Shown here one piece after another: positions 35,742 through 45,523 of a stretch of DNA of 64,000 bases. The notes below the pieces were generated by a model. That model was not told the origin of the DNA, ran no database searches, and saw only the letters and a program-made list of their open reading frames with translations. The position numbers and the translations under genes are program-made. Source of the DNA: Pseudomonas sp. StFLB209 (GTDB lineage: Bacteria > Pseudomonadota > Gammaproteobacteria > Pseudomonadales > Pseudomonadaceae); NCBI RefSeq assembly GCF_000829415.1, contig NZ_AP014637.1:4791001-4855000 (forward strand). Direction: 5' to 3'. Within the stretch, counting starts at the first letter, position 1. The number at the start of each line of letters is the position of its first letter.

Positions 35742-37383
35742 AGACGCGCTCCTTGAAAGGGTCGATGCCAATACGGTTGTAAGTGTCGATAAAGCGCTCG
35801 TCTTCGGTACGTTTTTCGATGTACACGTTGATCAGCTTCTCGATCACGTCAGGCATGACTTCCTGGGCGAAAGACGGGCCAAGGATCTTGCCCAGGCTGG
35901 CGTCACGGCTGGCGCTGCCGCCGAGCGACACCTGGTAGAACTCTTCGCCTTTTTTGTCCACGCCCAGGATGCCGATATGACCCACGTGGTGGTGACCACA
36001 GGCGTTCATGCAGCCGGAGATGTTCAGGTCCAGTTCGCCGATGTCGAACAGGTAGTCCAGATTGTCGAAACGGCTCTGGATCGATTCGGCGATCGGGATC
36101 GACTTGGCGTTGGCCAACGAGCAGAAATCACCGCCCGGGCAGCAGATCATGTCGGTGAGCAAGCCGATGTTCGGCGTTGCGAAGCCGTTTTCGCGCAGCA
36201 CGTTCCACAGCTCGAACAGTCGCGATTGTTCAACGTCAGCGAGAATGATGTTCTGCTCGTGGGAGGTGCGCAGGAAACCGAAGCTGTACTGGTCGGCCAG
36301 GTCGGCGATGGTGTCGAGCTGCTTGTCGGTGACATCACCTGGTGCTACGCCGGTAGGCTTGAGCGACAGCGTAACAGCCACATAGCCGGGTTTCTTGTGC
36401 GCGAGGGTGTTGCGAATACGCCAGCGAGCGAAGCCCGGATGCTCGGCTTCCAGTGCGGCCAGTTCCGCATCCTGGTTGCTCAGCGTTTTGTAGGCCGGGT
36501 CGACGAAATGTTTGGCAACGCGCTGCAGTTCGGCTTCGGTCAGGGTGGTCTGGCCGCCACGCAGGTGGGCCATTTCGGCCTCGACCTTCTCGGCGAACAC
36601 TTCAGGCGTCAATGCCTTGACCAGGATCTTGATCCGCGCCTTGTACTTGTTGTCACGACGGCCATAGCGGTTGTAGACCCGCAGGATGGCGTCCAGGTAA
36701 CTCAACAGGTCCTGCCACGGCAGGAACTCGTTGATGAACGCGCCGATCACCGGGGTACGGCCCAGGCCGCCACCCACCAGTACCCGGAAGCCCAGCTCAC
36801 CGGCTTCGTTGCGCACCGGCTCCAGGCCGATGTCGTGCATCTCGATCACCGCACGGTCGCTGGCCGCGCCGTTGATGGCAATTTTGAATTTGCGCGGCAG
36901 GTAGGCGAACTCAGGGTGGAAGGTGGTCCACTGGCGCACGATCTCACACCAGGGGCGCGGGTCGATGACTTCATCGGCCGCCACACCGGCGAACTGGTCG
37001 GTGGTCACGTTGCGCAGGCAGTTGCCGCTGGTCTGGATGGCGTGCATCTGCACGGTGGCCAGCTCTTCGAGAATATCCGGGATGTCTTCCAGTGCCGGCC
37101 AGTTGTACTGGACGTTCTGGCGGGTACTGATGTGGGCGTAGCCCTTGTCGTAGTCACGGGCGATCTTGGCCAGCATGCGCGCCTGGCGCGAGTTCAGCTG
37201 ACCATAAGGAACCGCCACGCGCAGCATCGGCGCGAAACGCTGGACATACAGGCCGTTCTGCAGCCGCAGTGGCCGAAACTCTTCTTCGCTCAGCTCACCG
37301 GCCAGGTAGCGGCGGGTCTGGTCACGGAACTGCTTGACGCGGTCCTCGACGATTCGCTGATCGTACTCATCGTATACGTACAT
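35725..37383 (-). CDS. cysI: Assimilatory sulfite reductase (ferredoxin/NADPH-type hemoprotein)
   Basis: 552 residues with two nitrite/sulfite reductase ferredoxin-like half domains. The siroheme/4Fe-4S cysteines are present in ICCPGGDFCSLANAKS and ISGCMNACGHHHVGH. It reduces sulfite to sulfide for cysteine synthesis in the cytoplasm. ATG 37383 (MYVYDEYDQRIVEDRV) is the family start, with AGGA about 9 bases upstream; the frame extends to 37431 without support. It is followed by DUF934 and a strong terminator, forming a two-gene operon. It would normally be under CysB control. Confidence 0.93.
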   Translation of the reverse strand: MYVYDEYDQRIVEDRVKQFRDQTRRYLAGELSEEEFRPLRLQNGLYVQRFAPMLRVAVPYGQLNSRQARMLAKIARDYDKGYAHISTRQNVQYNWPALEDIPDILEELATVQMHAIQTSGNCLRNVTTDQFAGVAADEVIDPRPWCEIVRQWTTFHPEFAYLPRKFKIAINGAASDRAVIEMHDIGLEPVRNEAGELGFRVLVGGGLGRTPVIGAFINEFLPWQDLLSYLDAILRVYNRYGRRDNKYKARIKILVKALTPEVFAEKVEAEMAHLRGGQTTLTEAELQRVAKHFVDPAYKTLSNQDAELAALEAEHPGFARWRIRNTLAHKKPGYVAVTLSLKPTGVAPGDVTDKQLDTIADLADQYSFGFLRTSHEQNIILADVEQSRLFELWNVLRENGFATPNIGLLTDMICCPGGDFCSLANAKSIPIAESIQSRFDNLDYLFDIGELDLNISGCMNACGHHHVGHIGILGVDKKGEEFYQVSLGGSASRDASLGKILGPSFAQEVMPDVIEKLINVYIEKRTEDERFIDTYNRIGIDPFKERVYAANH

Positions 37384-37570
37384 ATAGGTCCTGCTCTCAG
37401 GCTTCAATAATGCTGCGCGGTGGCCGGTCACGTCCCATTCGGGTGGGGCTGCTCCGGGTCCGGCACCATCTGGACAATTCTGCTTCTGCGCGCACGGTCG
37501 CGCACTCCATGCGGAGCGGTGGCGAAGATACCAGCTTGCTGATATCGGTAAAAGTGATGTTTATATATAT

Positions 37571-37593
37571 GCAAATCGCTAAAAGCGATATGC
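37571..37593. promoter_or_regulatory. Inverted repeat in the cysI upstream region
   Basis: The 323-base gap between cysI and the 37-residue gene contains no gene. It is AT-richer than its surroundings around 37555-37600, and holds ATCGCT-AAA-AGCGAT (37575-37589) flanked by GCA/TGC. This could be an operator for cysI or for the small gene. I cannot assign a regulator; CysB sites are too degenerate to call by eye. Confidence 0.35.
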
Positions 37594-37706
37594 ATCACGC
37601 CATCGGTCATGCCCGCACTTGAAGTATGGTTAAAGGACGTCTTAACTGCACCTATCTCTTATTTTTCCATCTGCATTCCTCCACAAGACCGATAAAAGGC
37701 GATGCG

Positions 37707-37820
37707 ATGAGCAACCCACACAAAGCTGGAAAATCCGACAGTTCAGTCGATGCCTGGGCGATCTTCTTTCTTATATTGCTGGTAGCGGGGGCGGGAGTCT
37801 TCTGGGTCAGTGGTCAGTAG
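37707..37820 (+). CDS. Small single-pass membrane protein (37 aa), unknown function
   Basis: A 37-residue frame beginning MSNPHKAGKSDSSVDAW, followed by one membrane helix (AIFFLILLVAGAGVFWVSG). AAAAGG lies 7-8 bases before ATG 37707, which is a good ribosome-binding site. The product would sit in the inner membrane with its N-terminus most likely in the cytoplasm. I do not recognise a named family. It lies upstream of the periplasmic binding protein but about 90 bp away. Confidence 0.65.
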   Translation: MSNPHKAGKSDSSVDAWAIFFLILLVAGAGVFWVSGQ

Positions 37821-37908
37821 CGCGCCGGCTCTGCTACCGCCGCTCTCAGCTTTTGCCGTGCCCCGCCGATAAACAGGGTTCAACCCCCCGTGGAGCGGAC
37901 GGCCACCC

Positions 37909-39048
37909 TTGGTAAAGGATTTATCGGCGGTCAAGGTTTCAACAGCGAGAGCGGGCTGGCTGGCCCGCTCACTGGTGATGCTGTGCGCGCTGGGCTGTGG
38001 CTCTGGCTGGGCGGCGTCAGTGGTATTTCTAAGCCCGGGCCCTGCGTCTGATGGTTACTGGAACAGCTACGCGCGAGTCATGCAGGCCGCTGCGGATGCA
38101 ACCGGTATGGCATTGCGCGTGGAGTTCTCCGACCGCGACACACGCACCCAGGTCGATCTGGCGCGGCAGACCCTCAAAGGCGATCAGCGCCCCGATTATC
38201 TGGTGTTTTCCAACGAATTGAACGTGGCCCCGGAAATCCTGCGTCTGGCCGAAGGCAGCGGGGTGAAGTTGTTGCTGGTCAACAACACCCTGAGCCTCGA
38301 TCAGCGGCGGATTCTCGGTGATTTGTCGCAACGTTACCCGGACCTGCTCGGCAGCCTGCTCGGCAACGACGAGCAAGGCGGGTATCTGACGGCCAAGCGT
38401 CTGATCAAGCAACTTGGCCCGCTGGCGCCAGGGCAGAGTGTCGACATGCTGGCCTTCTCCGGCACCAACGCCACCCCGGTGTCGCTGTTGCGGGAAAAAG
38501 GCATGCGTCGGGCAGTGGCTGAACACCCTGAAGTGAACCTGCGTCAGGTGGTGCTGGGTGTCTGGCGCCGCGACCGGGCGCTGGAGCAGGCGCGCACGCT
38601 GTTCAAACGCTATCCGGACACCCGGCTGGTGTGGGCCGCCAACGAGCAAATGGCCTATGGCGCCATGGACGCTCTGGCAGAAATCGGCGGCGTCGCCGGT
38701 CGAGACGTGTTGTTCAGTGCGATCAACGGCACTCCCGAATCATTGCAGGCGTTGCTCGATGGTCGCCTGTCGGCAGTGGCCAGTGGGCACTTCACCCTGG
38801 GAGGCTGGGCACTGGTGTTGCTCAGTGACTATGACCGCCAGCGGGTGGGCGGGCCAATGCCACTGGGTGAGCGTGAGATCGATGTACTGCAACTGGTGGA
38901 ACCAGGCGAAACCGTGCGCCTGCTGGAGGCGGCCAGAGGCGACAGTTACCGGGTCGACCCGCAGGTGTTTACCAGGCCTGCCACGCCCGGCGATTCGCCA
39001 TTCGCCTTGCGGCATATGCTGCCTGCCAGTCAGGCCCCGACGAAATAA
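37909..39048 (+). CDS. Periplasmic substrate-binding protein (sugar-type PBP1 fold), orphan
   Basis: 379 residues including an N-terminal signal peptide (LVMLCALGCGSGWA, cleavage near WAA-S). The mature part resembles type 1 periplasmic binding proteins: VVFLSPGPASDGYWNSYARV, then DYLVFSNELNVAPE, AFSGTNATPVSLLREKGMR and LVWAANEQMAYGAMDAL. No permease or ATPase gene is adjacent, so it may feed a distant transporter or act as a sensor module. The start is unclear: TTG 37909 is used because no ATG or GTG precedes the signal peptide in frame. It overlaps the convergent DUF2970 gene by 19 bp. Confidence 0.82.
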   Translation: MVKDLSAVKVSTARAGWLARSLVMLCALGCGSGWAASVVFLSPGPASDGYWNSYARVMQAAADATGMALRVEFSDRDTRTQVDLARQTLKGDQRPDYLVFSNELNVAPEILRLAEGSGVKLLLVNNTLSLDQRRILGDLSQRYPDLLGSLLGNDEQGGYLTAKRLIKQLGPLAPGQSVDMLAFSGTNATPVSLLREKGMRRAVAEHPEVNLRQVVLGVWRRDRALEQARTLFKRYPDTRLVWAANEQMAYGAMDALAEIGGVAGRDVLFSAINGTPESLQALLDGRLSAVASGHFTLGGWALVLLSDYDRQRVGGPMPLGEREIDVLQLVEPGETVRLLEAARGDSYRVDPQVFTRPATPGDSPFALRHMLPASQAPTK

Positions 39049-39272
39049 AGCACCAGCCGCGCAATCAACAACAACCCCAAGACAAACACCAGCGTGAAGC
39101 CGGCACCGAGCACGATAAAGTGCCAGGGCTTGTCGTGGGCGAAGTCGCGCTCGCGGTTGCGGTTGCTTTGCACGCCGAAGGCCGCGGCCAGAACGCTGTG
39201 CAGCATCTGCCAGAAGCCGGGCGGGTCGGGTTCTTCAGGTGGCGGAGTCTGGAGGTGCATAGAGAGGTACAT
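39030..39272 (-). CDS. DUF2970 family small membrane protein
   Basis: 80 residues. It matches the DUF2970 pattern: FWQMLHSVLAAAFGVQSNRN, then RERDFAHDKPWHFIVLG and one C-terminal hydrophobic helix (FTLVFVLGLLLIARLVLYFV). Function is unknown. ATG 39272 follows CAGGG at about 7 bases; ATG 39260 is possible. It is convergent with, and slightly overlaps, the periplasmic binding protein gene. Confidence 0.82.
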   Translation of the reverse strand: MYLSMHLQTPPPEEPDPPGFWQMLHSVLAAAFGVQSNRNRERDFAHDKPWHFIVLGAGFTLVFVLGLLLIARLVLYFVGA

Positions 39273-39569
39273 GGGATTGCCCTGCGCAGGCATGTGTCAG
39301 GCAGGGTAGTCGCGCAGAGGAGGTATTGCCGGGGCAGGCGACGTACAACCGCTGCCGGATGCCCGACGGTAACAAACCGTACCACTTCGATACCTGCGAT
39401 GCGGGCAGGAAGGGAACGAAATCAAAGTGCCACTAGTCTTAAGGGTTGCAGAAACCACAGGATCGGCCGATACGATCCCATGAGGGCAGAGTTCAGTCCT
39501 GCTCGATCCAGGCTGGAAAGGATCATCCGCTCGGTTATTTATCTGGCTGTATTTTCAGAGCGTCGCCTG

Positions 39570-41516
39570 ATGAAAAAAACACTGCTGGGCGTGCGAGCGT
39601 TGATGTCCGTACCCAAGGACAACCCTGGTCTGGTCAAGGCGCAGTACATCGCGCTGTCTCGCCAGTTGCCCATGATGTATTTCATCCTGCTGATCAACAC
39701 CCTGATGCTGGCCGGCACTCACTTTGCGGTCGCGCCGCGCTGGTTGGTGGTGTATTGCCCGTCGATCATGACCTTGTTCGGCGTGGTTCGTGCGGCGCAA
39801 TGGATATGCACGCGCAAGCGCACCTGCAGCCCGGCGCAGATGCTGACGGCGCTCAAGCGCACCAATATGCTCGCGCCGTTTGTCGCCGTGGCGTTTACCG
39901 CCTGGTCGCTGGCGCTGTTTCCCTATGGCGACAGCTATACCCAGGCGCATGTCGCCTTTTATATGGCGATCACCGTCATCGGCTGCATTTTTTGCATGAT
40001 GCACCTGCTGCCAGCCGCGCTGGCCACCACAGCAGTGGTCAACACAGCGTTCGTGGTGTTCTTCGCGTCCACCAATATCATTACCTTCGTTGCCACTGCG
40101 ATTGACGTCCTGCTGGTGTCGATCGCCATGCTGGTCATTCTCAAGGCGCAGTACGCCGACTTCACCCGGCTGGTGAACATGCAGGCGCATACGGCAAAAC
40201 TCAGCGAGGAAAACCTTCACTTGGCCAATCAGGACAGCCTGACCGGGCTGGCCAACCGGCGGCAGTTCTTTTCCCGCCTCGATACGCTGCTGTCCCGCGC
40301 TCGCGAGCAGGAGATTCGCCTGGCCGTGGGGCTGATCGACCTGGATGGCTTCAAGCCGGTCAATGATCTATATGGCCATAGCATCGGTGACAAGCTGCTC
40401 TATCAGGTTGGCCAGCGCCTGACCGGGCTGCTTGATGAAGAGGTGCACCTGGCCCGGCTGGGCGGTGACGAGTTCGGTCTGATCTTCACTCAGTCCATGA
40501 GCGACGATCAGTTACTTGGGGTTGGCGAGAACATTTGCGCCAGCATGCGCGAGCCGTTTCTGCTGGTCGACATTCCGATTCAGATCAGTGCTTCACTGGG
40601 CATTGCGACGTTCCCGGATCACGCAACCTGCGCCACGCAAGTGTATGAGTACGCCGACTACGCCCTGTATCAGAGCAAGCGCCACCGCCCCGGCACGGTC
40701 TGCCTGTTCAGCGCAGCCCATCGCCAGCAGCTCAATCGCGAAGGGCTGACCGAGCAGGCCCTGCGCAGGGCCGATCTGGAGGGTGAGTTTTACGTGGTGT
40801 TCCAGCCCATCGTGGACATTCGCCGTGAGCAAACCGTCGCGTTCGAGGCCCTGGCACGCTGGGAAAGCCCGGAGTTGGGTAACGTGCCGCCCGGCGATTT
40901 CATCCCGATTGCCGAGCGCGTCGGCATGGTCAATCGCCTCACGCTGCCGTTGCTCAGCAAGGCGCTGGAGGCGGCCGCGAGATGGCCTGCGGGCATGCGC
41001 CTGTCATTTAACCTGTCCGCCCACGACTGTGGTTCCGAGGACGCCGCCCAGCAGATCGTCGAGCTGATCAGCAACAGCGGCTTCGACCCGGCCTGTCTCG
41101 ATCTGGAAATCACCGAAACCGCGGTCATCCAGGACCTGGCGCAGACCCAGCGAGCGATCAGCCGGTTTCGTGAACTGGGTTGCGGTATTTCTCTCGACGA
41201 CTTCGGCACCGGTTATTCCAGCCTGAGCCAGATCCACGCGCTGTCGCTGACCAAACTGAAGGTGGACCGCACCTTCGTCACCAACATCCACCTCGACCCG
41301 GCCAGCTTCAAGATCGTCAAGTCGCTGATTGCCCTGTGCCAGGACATGCAGCTCGAATGCATCGTCGAAGGCGTGGAAACCGCCGCAGAACTCGATGCCC
41401 TGAAAAACCTTGGCTGCGCCTGGGCCCAAGGCTACCTGTTCTCCAGACCCATGCGCGCCAGCGACATCGGCGCCTGGCTTGACGGCGAGCAACTGGCCAC
41501 GGTCCAGGCGGTTTGA
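39570..41516 (+). CDS. Membrane GGDEF-EAL protein (cyclic-di-GMP turnover)
   Basis: 648 residues. About five membrane helices (residues of about 30-190, including LPMMYFILLINTLMLAG and LLPAALATTAVVNTAFVVFF) form an unrecognised sensor. A diguanylate cyclase domain with intact LARLGGDEFGLIF follows, then an EAL phosphodiesterase domain with AFEALARW, DDFGTGYSSL, KVDRTFV and VEGVET. ATG 39570 is preferred; ATG 39603 (MSVPKDNPG) is nearly as good, and neither has a strong ribosome-binding site. The frame upstream to 39120 runs antisense through the DUF2970 gene and is rejected. Confidence 0.9.
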   Translation: MKKTLLGVRALMSVPKDNPGLVKAQYIALSRQLPMMYFILLINTLMLAGTHFAVAPRWLVVYCPSIMTLFGVVRAAQWICTRKRTCSPAQMLTALKRTNMLAPFVAVAFTAWSLALFPYGDSYTQAHVAFYMAITVIGCIFCMMHLLPAALATTAVVNTAFVVFFASTNIITFVATAIDVLLVSIAMLVILKAQYADFTRLVNMQAHTAKLSEENLHLANQDSLTGLANRRQFFSRLDTLLSRAREQEIRLAVGLIDLDGFKPVNDLYGHSIGDKLLYQVGQRLTGLLDEEVHLARLGGDEFGLIFTQSMSDDQLLGVGENICASMREPFLLVDIPIQISASLGIATFPDHATCATQVYEYADYALYQSKRHRPGTVCLFSAAHRQQLNREGLTEQALRRADLEGEFYVVFQPIVDIRREQTVAFEALARWESPELGNVPPGDFIPIAERVGMVNRLTLPLLSKALEAAARWPAGMRLSFNLSAHDCGSEDAAQQIVELISNSGFDPACLDLEITETAVIQDLAQTQRAISRFRELGCGISLDDFGTGYSSLSQIHALSLTKLKVDRTFVTNIHLDPASFKIVKSLIALCQDMQLECIVEGVETAAELDALKNLGCAWAQGYLFSRPMRASDIGAWLDGEQLATVQAV

Positions 41517-41561
41517 TCCGCCGCCCCGGCGCCACGCTGTCGTGCAACAAACCCGCAACCC

Positions 41562-41628
41562 CCGTAGGACCGGCTTTAGCCGGGAAGCCTTCGCGGCTAA
41601 AGCGGATCGCCGCCCGGCCACTCCTACG
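41562..41628. repeat. REP pair downstream of metH
   Basis: CCGTAGGACCGGCTTTAGCC at 41562 faces GCGGCTAAAGCGG...CTCCTACGG ending near 41629, enclosed between the converging GGDEF-EAL and metH genes. Both halves belong to the same REP family as those at 33021 and 49747. Confidence 0.75.
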
Positions 41629-41630
41629 GG

Positions 41631-44600
41631 TTATTCGTCATAGCCAAGGTTCGGTGCCAGCCACCGCTCGGTGACTTCCAGCGACTGCTGCTTGCGGGCG
41701 GTGTAGCTTTCGACCTGATCCTTGTCGACCTTGCCCACGGCAAAATATTGCGCATCCGGATGGGCGAAGTACCAGCCGCTGACCGCCGCGGCCGGGAACA
41801 TGGCGTAGTGTTCGGTGAGGAACACCCCGCTTTTGCCAGCCGTGTGGATCGGCGTGCCGGCCGGCAACGGGTCGAGCAGGTTGAACAGGCTGCTCTTCTC
41901 GGTGTGGTCCGGGCAGGCCGGGTAGCCGGGGGCAGGGCGGATACCGCGGTACTGCTCGCGGATCAGCGCTTCGTTATCGAGTTGCTCGTCGGCGGCATAG
42001 CCCCAGTACTCTTTACGCACCCGCTCGTGCAGCCACTCGGCGCAGGCCTCGGCCAGTCGGTCGGCCAGGGCCTTGACCATGATCGCGTTGTAGTCGTCGC
42101 CATTGTCCTGATAGGCCTTGGCCACTTCTTCGGCACCGATGCCGGCGGTGGTGATGAACCCGCCCATGTAATCGGTCACGCCGCTGCTTTTCGGTGCCAC
42201 GTAGTCAGCCAGCGAGAGGTTCGGTTTGTCATCGGGCTTGATGGTTTGCTGGCGCAGGTGATGCAGGGTCGCCAGAGTCCGGCCATCGTCAGCGTAGACT
42301 TCCAGGTCGTCATCGTTGATCTGGTTGGCCGGCCAGAAGCCGAACACCGCGCGCGCGCTGATCAGCTGTTCGTCGATCAGTTTACGCAGCAGTTGCTGCG
42401 CATCGTCGAACAGAACGGTGGCCGCTTCGCCGACCACTTCGTCGGTGAGGATGCGCGGGTACTTGCCGGCCAGGTCCCAGGAAATGAAGAACGGCGTCCA
42501 GTCGATGTACTCGGCCAGCACATTGAGGTCGATGTTTTCCAGCACCCGGGTGCCGGTGAACGTCGGCACTGCCGGGGTGTAGCCGGCCCAGTCAAACTTC
42601 GGCTTCTTGGCCACGGCGGCGGCGTAGGGCAGGCGCTCGGTGCGGCTGCTGCGCGCTGCGGTGCGCTCACGCACCTGGACATATTCTTCGCGGGTTTTCT
42701 CGACAAAGTCCGGCTTCAGCTCTTTGGACAGCAACTGGGTGGCCACGCCGACGGCGCGCGAGGCGTCGGTGACGTAGATCACCGCGTCGTTACTGTAACG
42801 CGGCTCGATCTTCACCGCGGTGTGCGCCTTGGAGGTGGTGGCGCCGCCGATCAGCAGCGGCAGGTGGAAGTCCTGGCGCTGCATTTCACGGGCGACGTGG
42901 ACCATCTCGTCCAGCGACGGGGTGATCAGCCCGGACAGGCCGATGATGTCGCACTTCTGCTCTTTGGCGACCTGCAGGATCTTCTCGGCCGGCACCATCA
43001 CCCCAAGGTCGACGATGTCGTAGCCGTTACAGCCCAGCACCACGCCGACAATATTCTTGCCGATGTCATGCACGTCACCCTTGACCGTGGCCATCAGGAT
43101 TTTGCCCTTGGCTTCGGGCTTGTCGCCTTTCTCGGCTTCGATAAATGGAATCAGGTGGGCCACGGCCTGTTTCATTACCCGGGCGGATTTCACCACTTGG
43201 GGCAGGAACATCTTGCCTGAGCCGAACAGGTCACCGACGGTGTTCATGCCGGCCATCAACGGGCCTTCGATCACCTCGATCGGCCGATTGAACGACAGCC
43301 GCGACTCTTCGGTGTCTTCCACGATAAACGCGGTGATGCCTTTGACCAGGGCGTGCTCCAGGCGCTGGTTGACCGGCCAGCCGCGCCACTCTTCGGTTTC
43401 AGCTTCTTTGGTGCTGCCGTCGCCACGGTAGTCATCGGCGATGGCCAGTAGCGCGTCGGTGCCTTCCGGGGTGCGGTTGAGCACCACGTCTTCGACCTTC
43501 TCACGCAACGCCGCCGGGATCTCGTCATAGATCTCCAGCTGGCCGGCGTTGACGATGCCCATGGTCAGGCCGTTCTGGATGGCATGATACAAAAACACCG
43601 AGTGGATGGCTTCGCGCACCGGGTTATTGCCGCGGAACGAGAACGACACGTTGGAGACCCCGCCGCTCGACAGAGCGAATGGCAGATGGTCGCGGATGTA
43701 GGCGCAGGCTTCGATGAAGTCAACGGCGTAGTTGTTGTGTTCTTCGATGCCGGTGGCCACGGCAAAGATGTTCGGGTCGAAAATGATGTCTTCCGGCGGG
43801 AAGCCCACTTCATTGACCAGAATGTCGTAGCTGCGCTGGCAGATCTCGCGCTTGCGTGCGGCGGTATCGGCCTGGCCGACTTCGTCGAAGGCCATCACCA
43901 CCACGGCAGCGCCGTAGCGCTTGCACAGCCGGGCGTGATGCTTGAATGCCTCGACGCCTTCTTTCATCGAAATCGAGTTGACGATGCCCTTGCCCTGAAT
44001 GCATTTGAGGCCGGCCTCGATGACTTCCCATTTCGAGGAGTCGATCATGATCGGCACTCGCGAGATATCCGGCTCACCAGCGATCAGGTTGAGGAACCGG
44101 ACCATGGCCGCCTGGGAGTCGAGCATCCCTTCGTCCATGTTGATGTCGATCACCTGGGCACCGGCTTCGACCTGTTGCAGGGCCACTTCCAGTGCTTCGG
44201 TGTAGTTCTCTTCACGGATCAGCCGGGCGAACTTGGCCGAGCCGGTGATGTTGGTCCGCTCACCGACGTTGACGAACAACGACTGGCGATCGATGGTGAA
44301 CGGCTCAAGGCCCGAAAGGCGGCAGGCTTTGGGAATCTCGGGGATCACGCGCGGCGCATGCTTGGCCACGGCCTCGGCGATCGCCTTGATGTGCGCAGGC
44401 GTACTGCCACAGCAACCGCCGATGATGTTCAAAAAGCCGCTGGCGGCGAACTCTTCGACCACTTCGGCCATCTGTGCCGGGGTTTCGTCGTATTCACCGA
44501 ACGCGTTTGGCAAGCCGGCGTTAGGGTGCGCCGAGACGTGGGTGTCGGCTTTGTTCGACAGCTCTTCGAGGTACGGACGCAGGTCCTTGGCGCCCAGCGC

Positions 44601-45350
44601 GCAGTTCAGGCCGACACTGATCGGGTTGGCATGGCGCACCGAGTTCCAGAATGCTTCAGTGGTCTGGCCTGACAGGGTGCGGCCCGAGGCGTCGGTGATG
44701 GTGCCGGAAATCATGATCGGCAGTTCAACGCCGTCTTCTTCGAACACCTGCTGCACGGCGAAGATCGCCGCCTTGGCGTTGAGGGTGTCGAAGATGGTCT
44801 CGATCAGAATCAGGTCGGCGCCGCCTTCGATCAGGCCACGGGTGGCCTCGGTGTAGTTATCGACCAGTTCGTCGAAGGTGACGTTGCGATAGCCGGGGTC
44901 GTTGACGTCCGGTGAAATCGAGCAGGTGCGGCTGGTCGGGCCGAGGACGCCGGCGACGAAGCGCGGGCGGTCCGGGGTTTCGAGGGTTTTCGCATCGGCC
45001 ACCTGGCGGGCGATACGTGCGCCTTCTACGTTGATCTCGTAGACCAGCGCTTCCATGCCGTAGTCGGCCTGGGACACTTTGGTGGCGTTGAAGGTGTTGG
45101 TTTCAAGGATGTCGGCACCGGCATCCAGATAAGCCTTCTCGATGGCACCAATCACGTCCGGGCGGGTCAGAAGCAGCAGGTCGTTGTTACCCTTGACGTC
45201 GCTGGGCCAGTCGGCAAAGCGCGCGCCGCGATAATCCTGCTCTTCGAGCCGGTAGCTCTGGATCATGGTGCCCATGCCGCCATCGAGGATCAGGATCCTC
45301 TGTTGCAGAGCATTCAGGAGAGCTTGATGGCGGGCGCTGCGATCAGACAT
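41631..45350 (-). CDS. metH: Cobalamin-dependent methionine synthase
   Basis: 1239 residues, close to E. coli MetH (1227). The four modules are in order. The homocysteine-binding barrel has [10 protein letters not shown] and the zinc cysteines in [11 protein letters not shown]. The methyltetrahydrofolate-binding barrel contains [16 protein letters not shown]. The cobalamin-binding domain has the lower-ligand histidine in [14 protein letters not shown]. The AdoMet activation domain ends near [16 protein letters not shown]. It transfers a methyl group to homocysteine via methylcobalamin in the cytoplasm. It is divergent from cti. No riboswitch is visible in the 173-bp upstream gap. Its cofactor links it functionally to the cobalamin locus at 50-59 kb. 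Confidence 0.97.
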   Translation of the reverse strand: MSDRSARHQALLNALQQRILILDGGMGTMIQSYRLEEQDYRGARFADWPSDVKGNNDLLLLTRPDVIGAIEKAYLDAGADILETNTFNATKVSQADYGMEALVYEINVEGARIARQVADAKTLETPDRPRFVAGVLGPTSRTCSISPDVNDPGYRNVTFDELVDNYTEATRGLIEGGADLILIETIFDTLNAKAAIFAVQQVFEEDGVELPIMISGTITDASGRTLSGQTTEAFWNSVRHANPISVGLNCALGAKDLRPYLEELSNKADTHVSAHPNAGLPNAFGEYDETPAQMAEVVEEFAASGFLNIIGGCCGSTPAHIKAIAEAVAKHAPRVIPEIPKACRLSGLEPFTIDRQSLFVNVGERTNITGSAKFARLIREENYTEALEVALQQVEAGAQVIDINMDEGMLDSQAAMVRFLNLIAGEPDISRVPIMIDSSKWEVIEAGLKCIQGKGIVNSISMKEGVEAFKHHARLCKRYGAAVVVMAFDEVGQADTAARKREICQRSYDILVNEVGFPPEDIIFDPNIFAVATGIEEHNNYAVDFIEACAYIRDHLPFALSSGGVSNVSFSFRGNNPVREAIHSVFLYHAIQNGLTMGIVNAGQLEIYDEIPAALREKVEDVVLNRTPEGTDALLAIADDYRGDGSTKEAETEEWRGWPVNQRLEHALVKGITAFIVEDTEESRLSFNRPIEVIEGPLMAGMNTVGDLFGSGKMFLPQVVKSARVMKQAVAHLIPFIEAEKGDKPEAKGKILMATVKGDVHDIGKNIVGVVLGCNGYDIVDLGVMVPAEKILQVAKEQKCDIIGLSGLITPSLDEMVHVAREMQRQDFHLPLLIGGATTSKAHTAVKIEPRYSNDAVIYVTDASRAVGVATQLLSKELKPDFVEKTREEYVQVRERTAARSSRTERLPYAAAVAKKPKFDWAGYTPAVPTFTGTRVLENIDLNVLAEYIDWTPFFISWDLAGKYPRILTDEVVGEAATVLFDDAQQLLRKLIDEQLISARAVFGFWPANQINDDDLEVYADDGRTLATLHHLRQQTIKPDDKPNLSLADYVAPKSSGVTDYMGGFITTAGIGAEEVAKAYQDNGDDYNAIMVKALADRLAEACAEWLHERVRKEYWGYAADEQLDNEALIREQYRGIRPAPGYPACPDHTEKSSLFNLLDPLPAGTPIHTAGKSGVFLTEHYAMFPAAAVSGWYFAHPDAQYFAVGKVDKDQVESYTARKQQSLEVTERWLAPNLGYDE

Positions 45351-45523
45351 TGAGGGCTACCTAGCAAAGGCCACAGATGAAAAGGCCGTATAAAGAAAGG
45401 CCGAAATAATACCAAAGCACGACCGTTTTAGCGTTGCTCGGGCATTTACATGAAAATTGCTCATCTTGGCGACCTTGAACCGTTATAGACTGATGGCCAT
45501 TGGCCTTGGGGAATCAACCGGAT

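Noticed and set aside
39120..39569. 150-residue N-terminal extension of the GGDEF-EAL protein
   Set aside because: It is low-complexity arginine/glycine-rich text, runs antisense through the DUF2970 gene and lacks family similarity.
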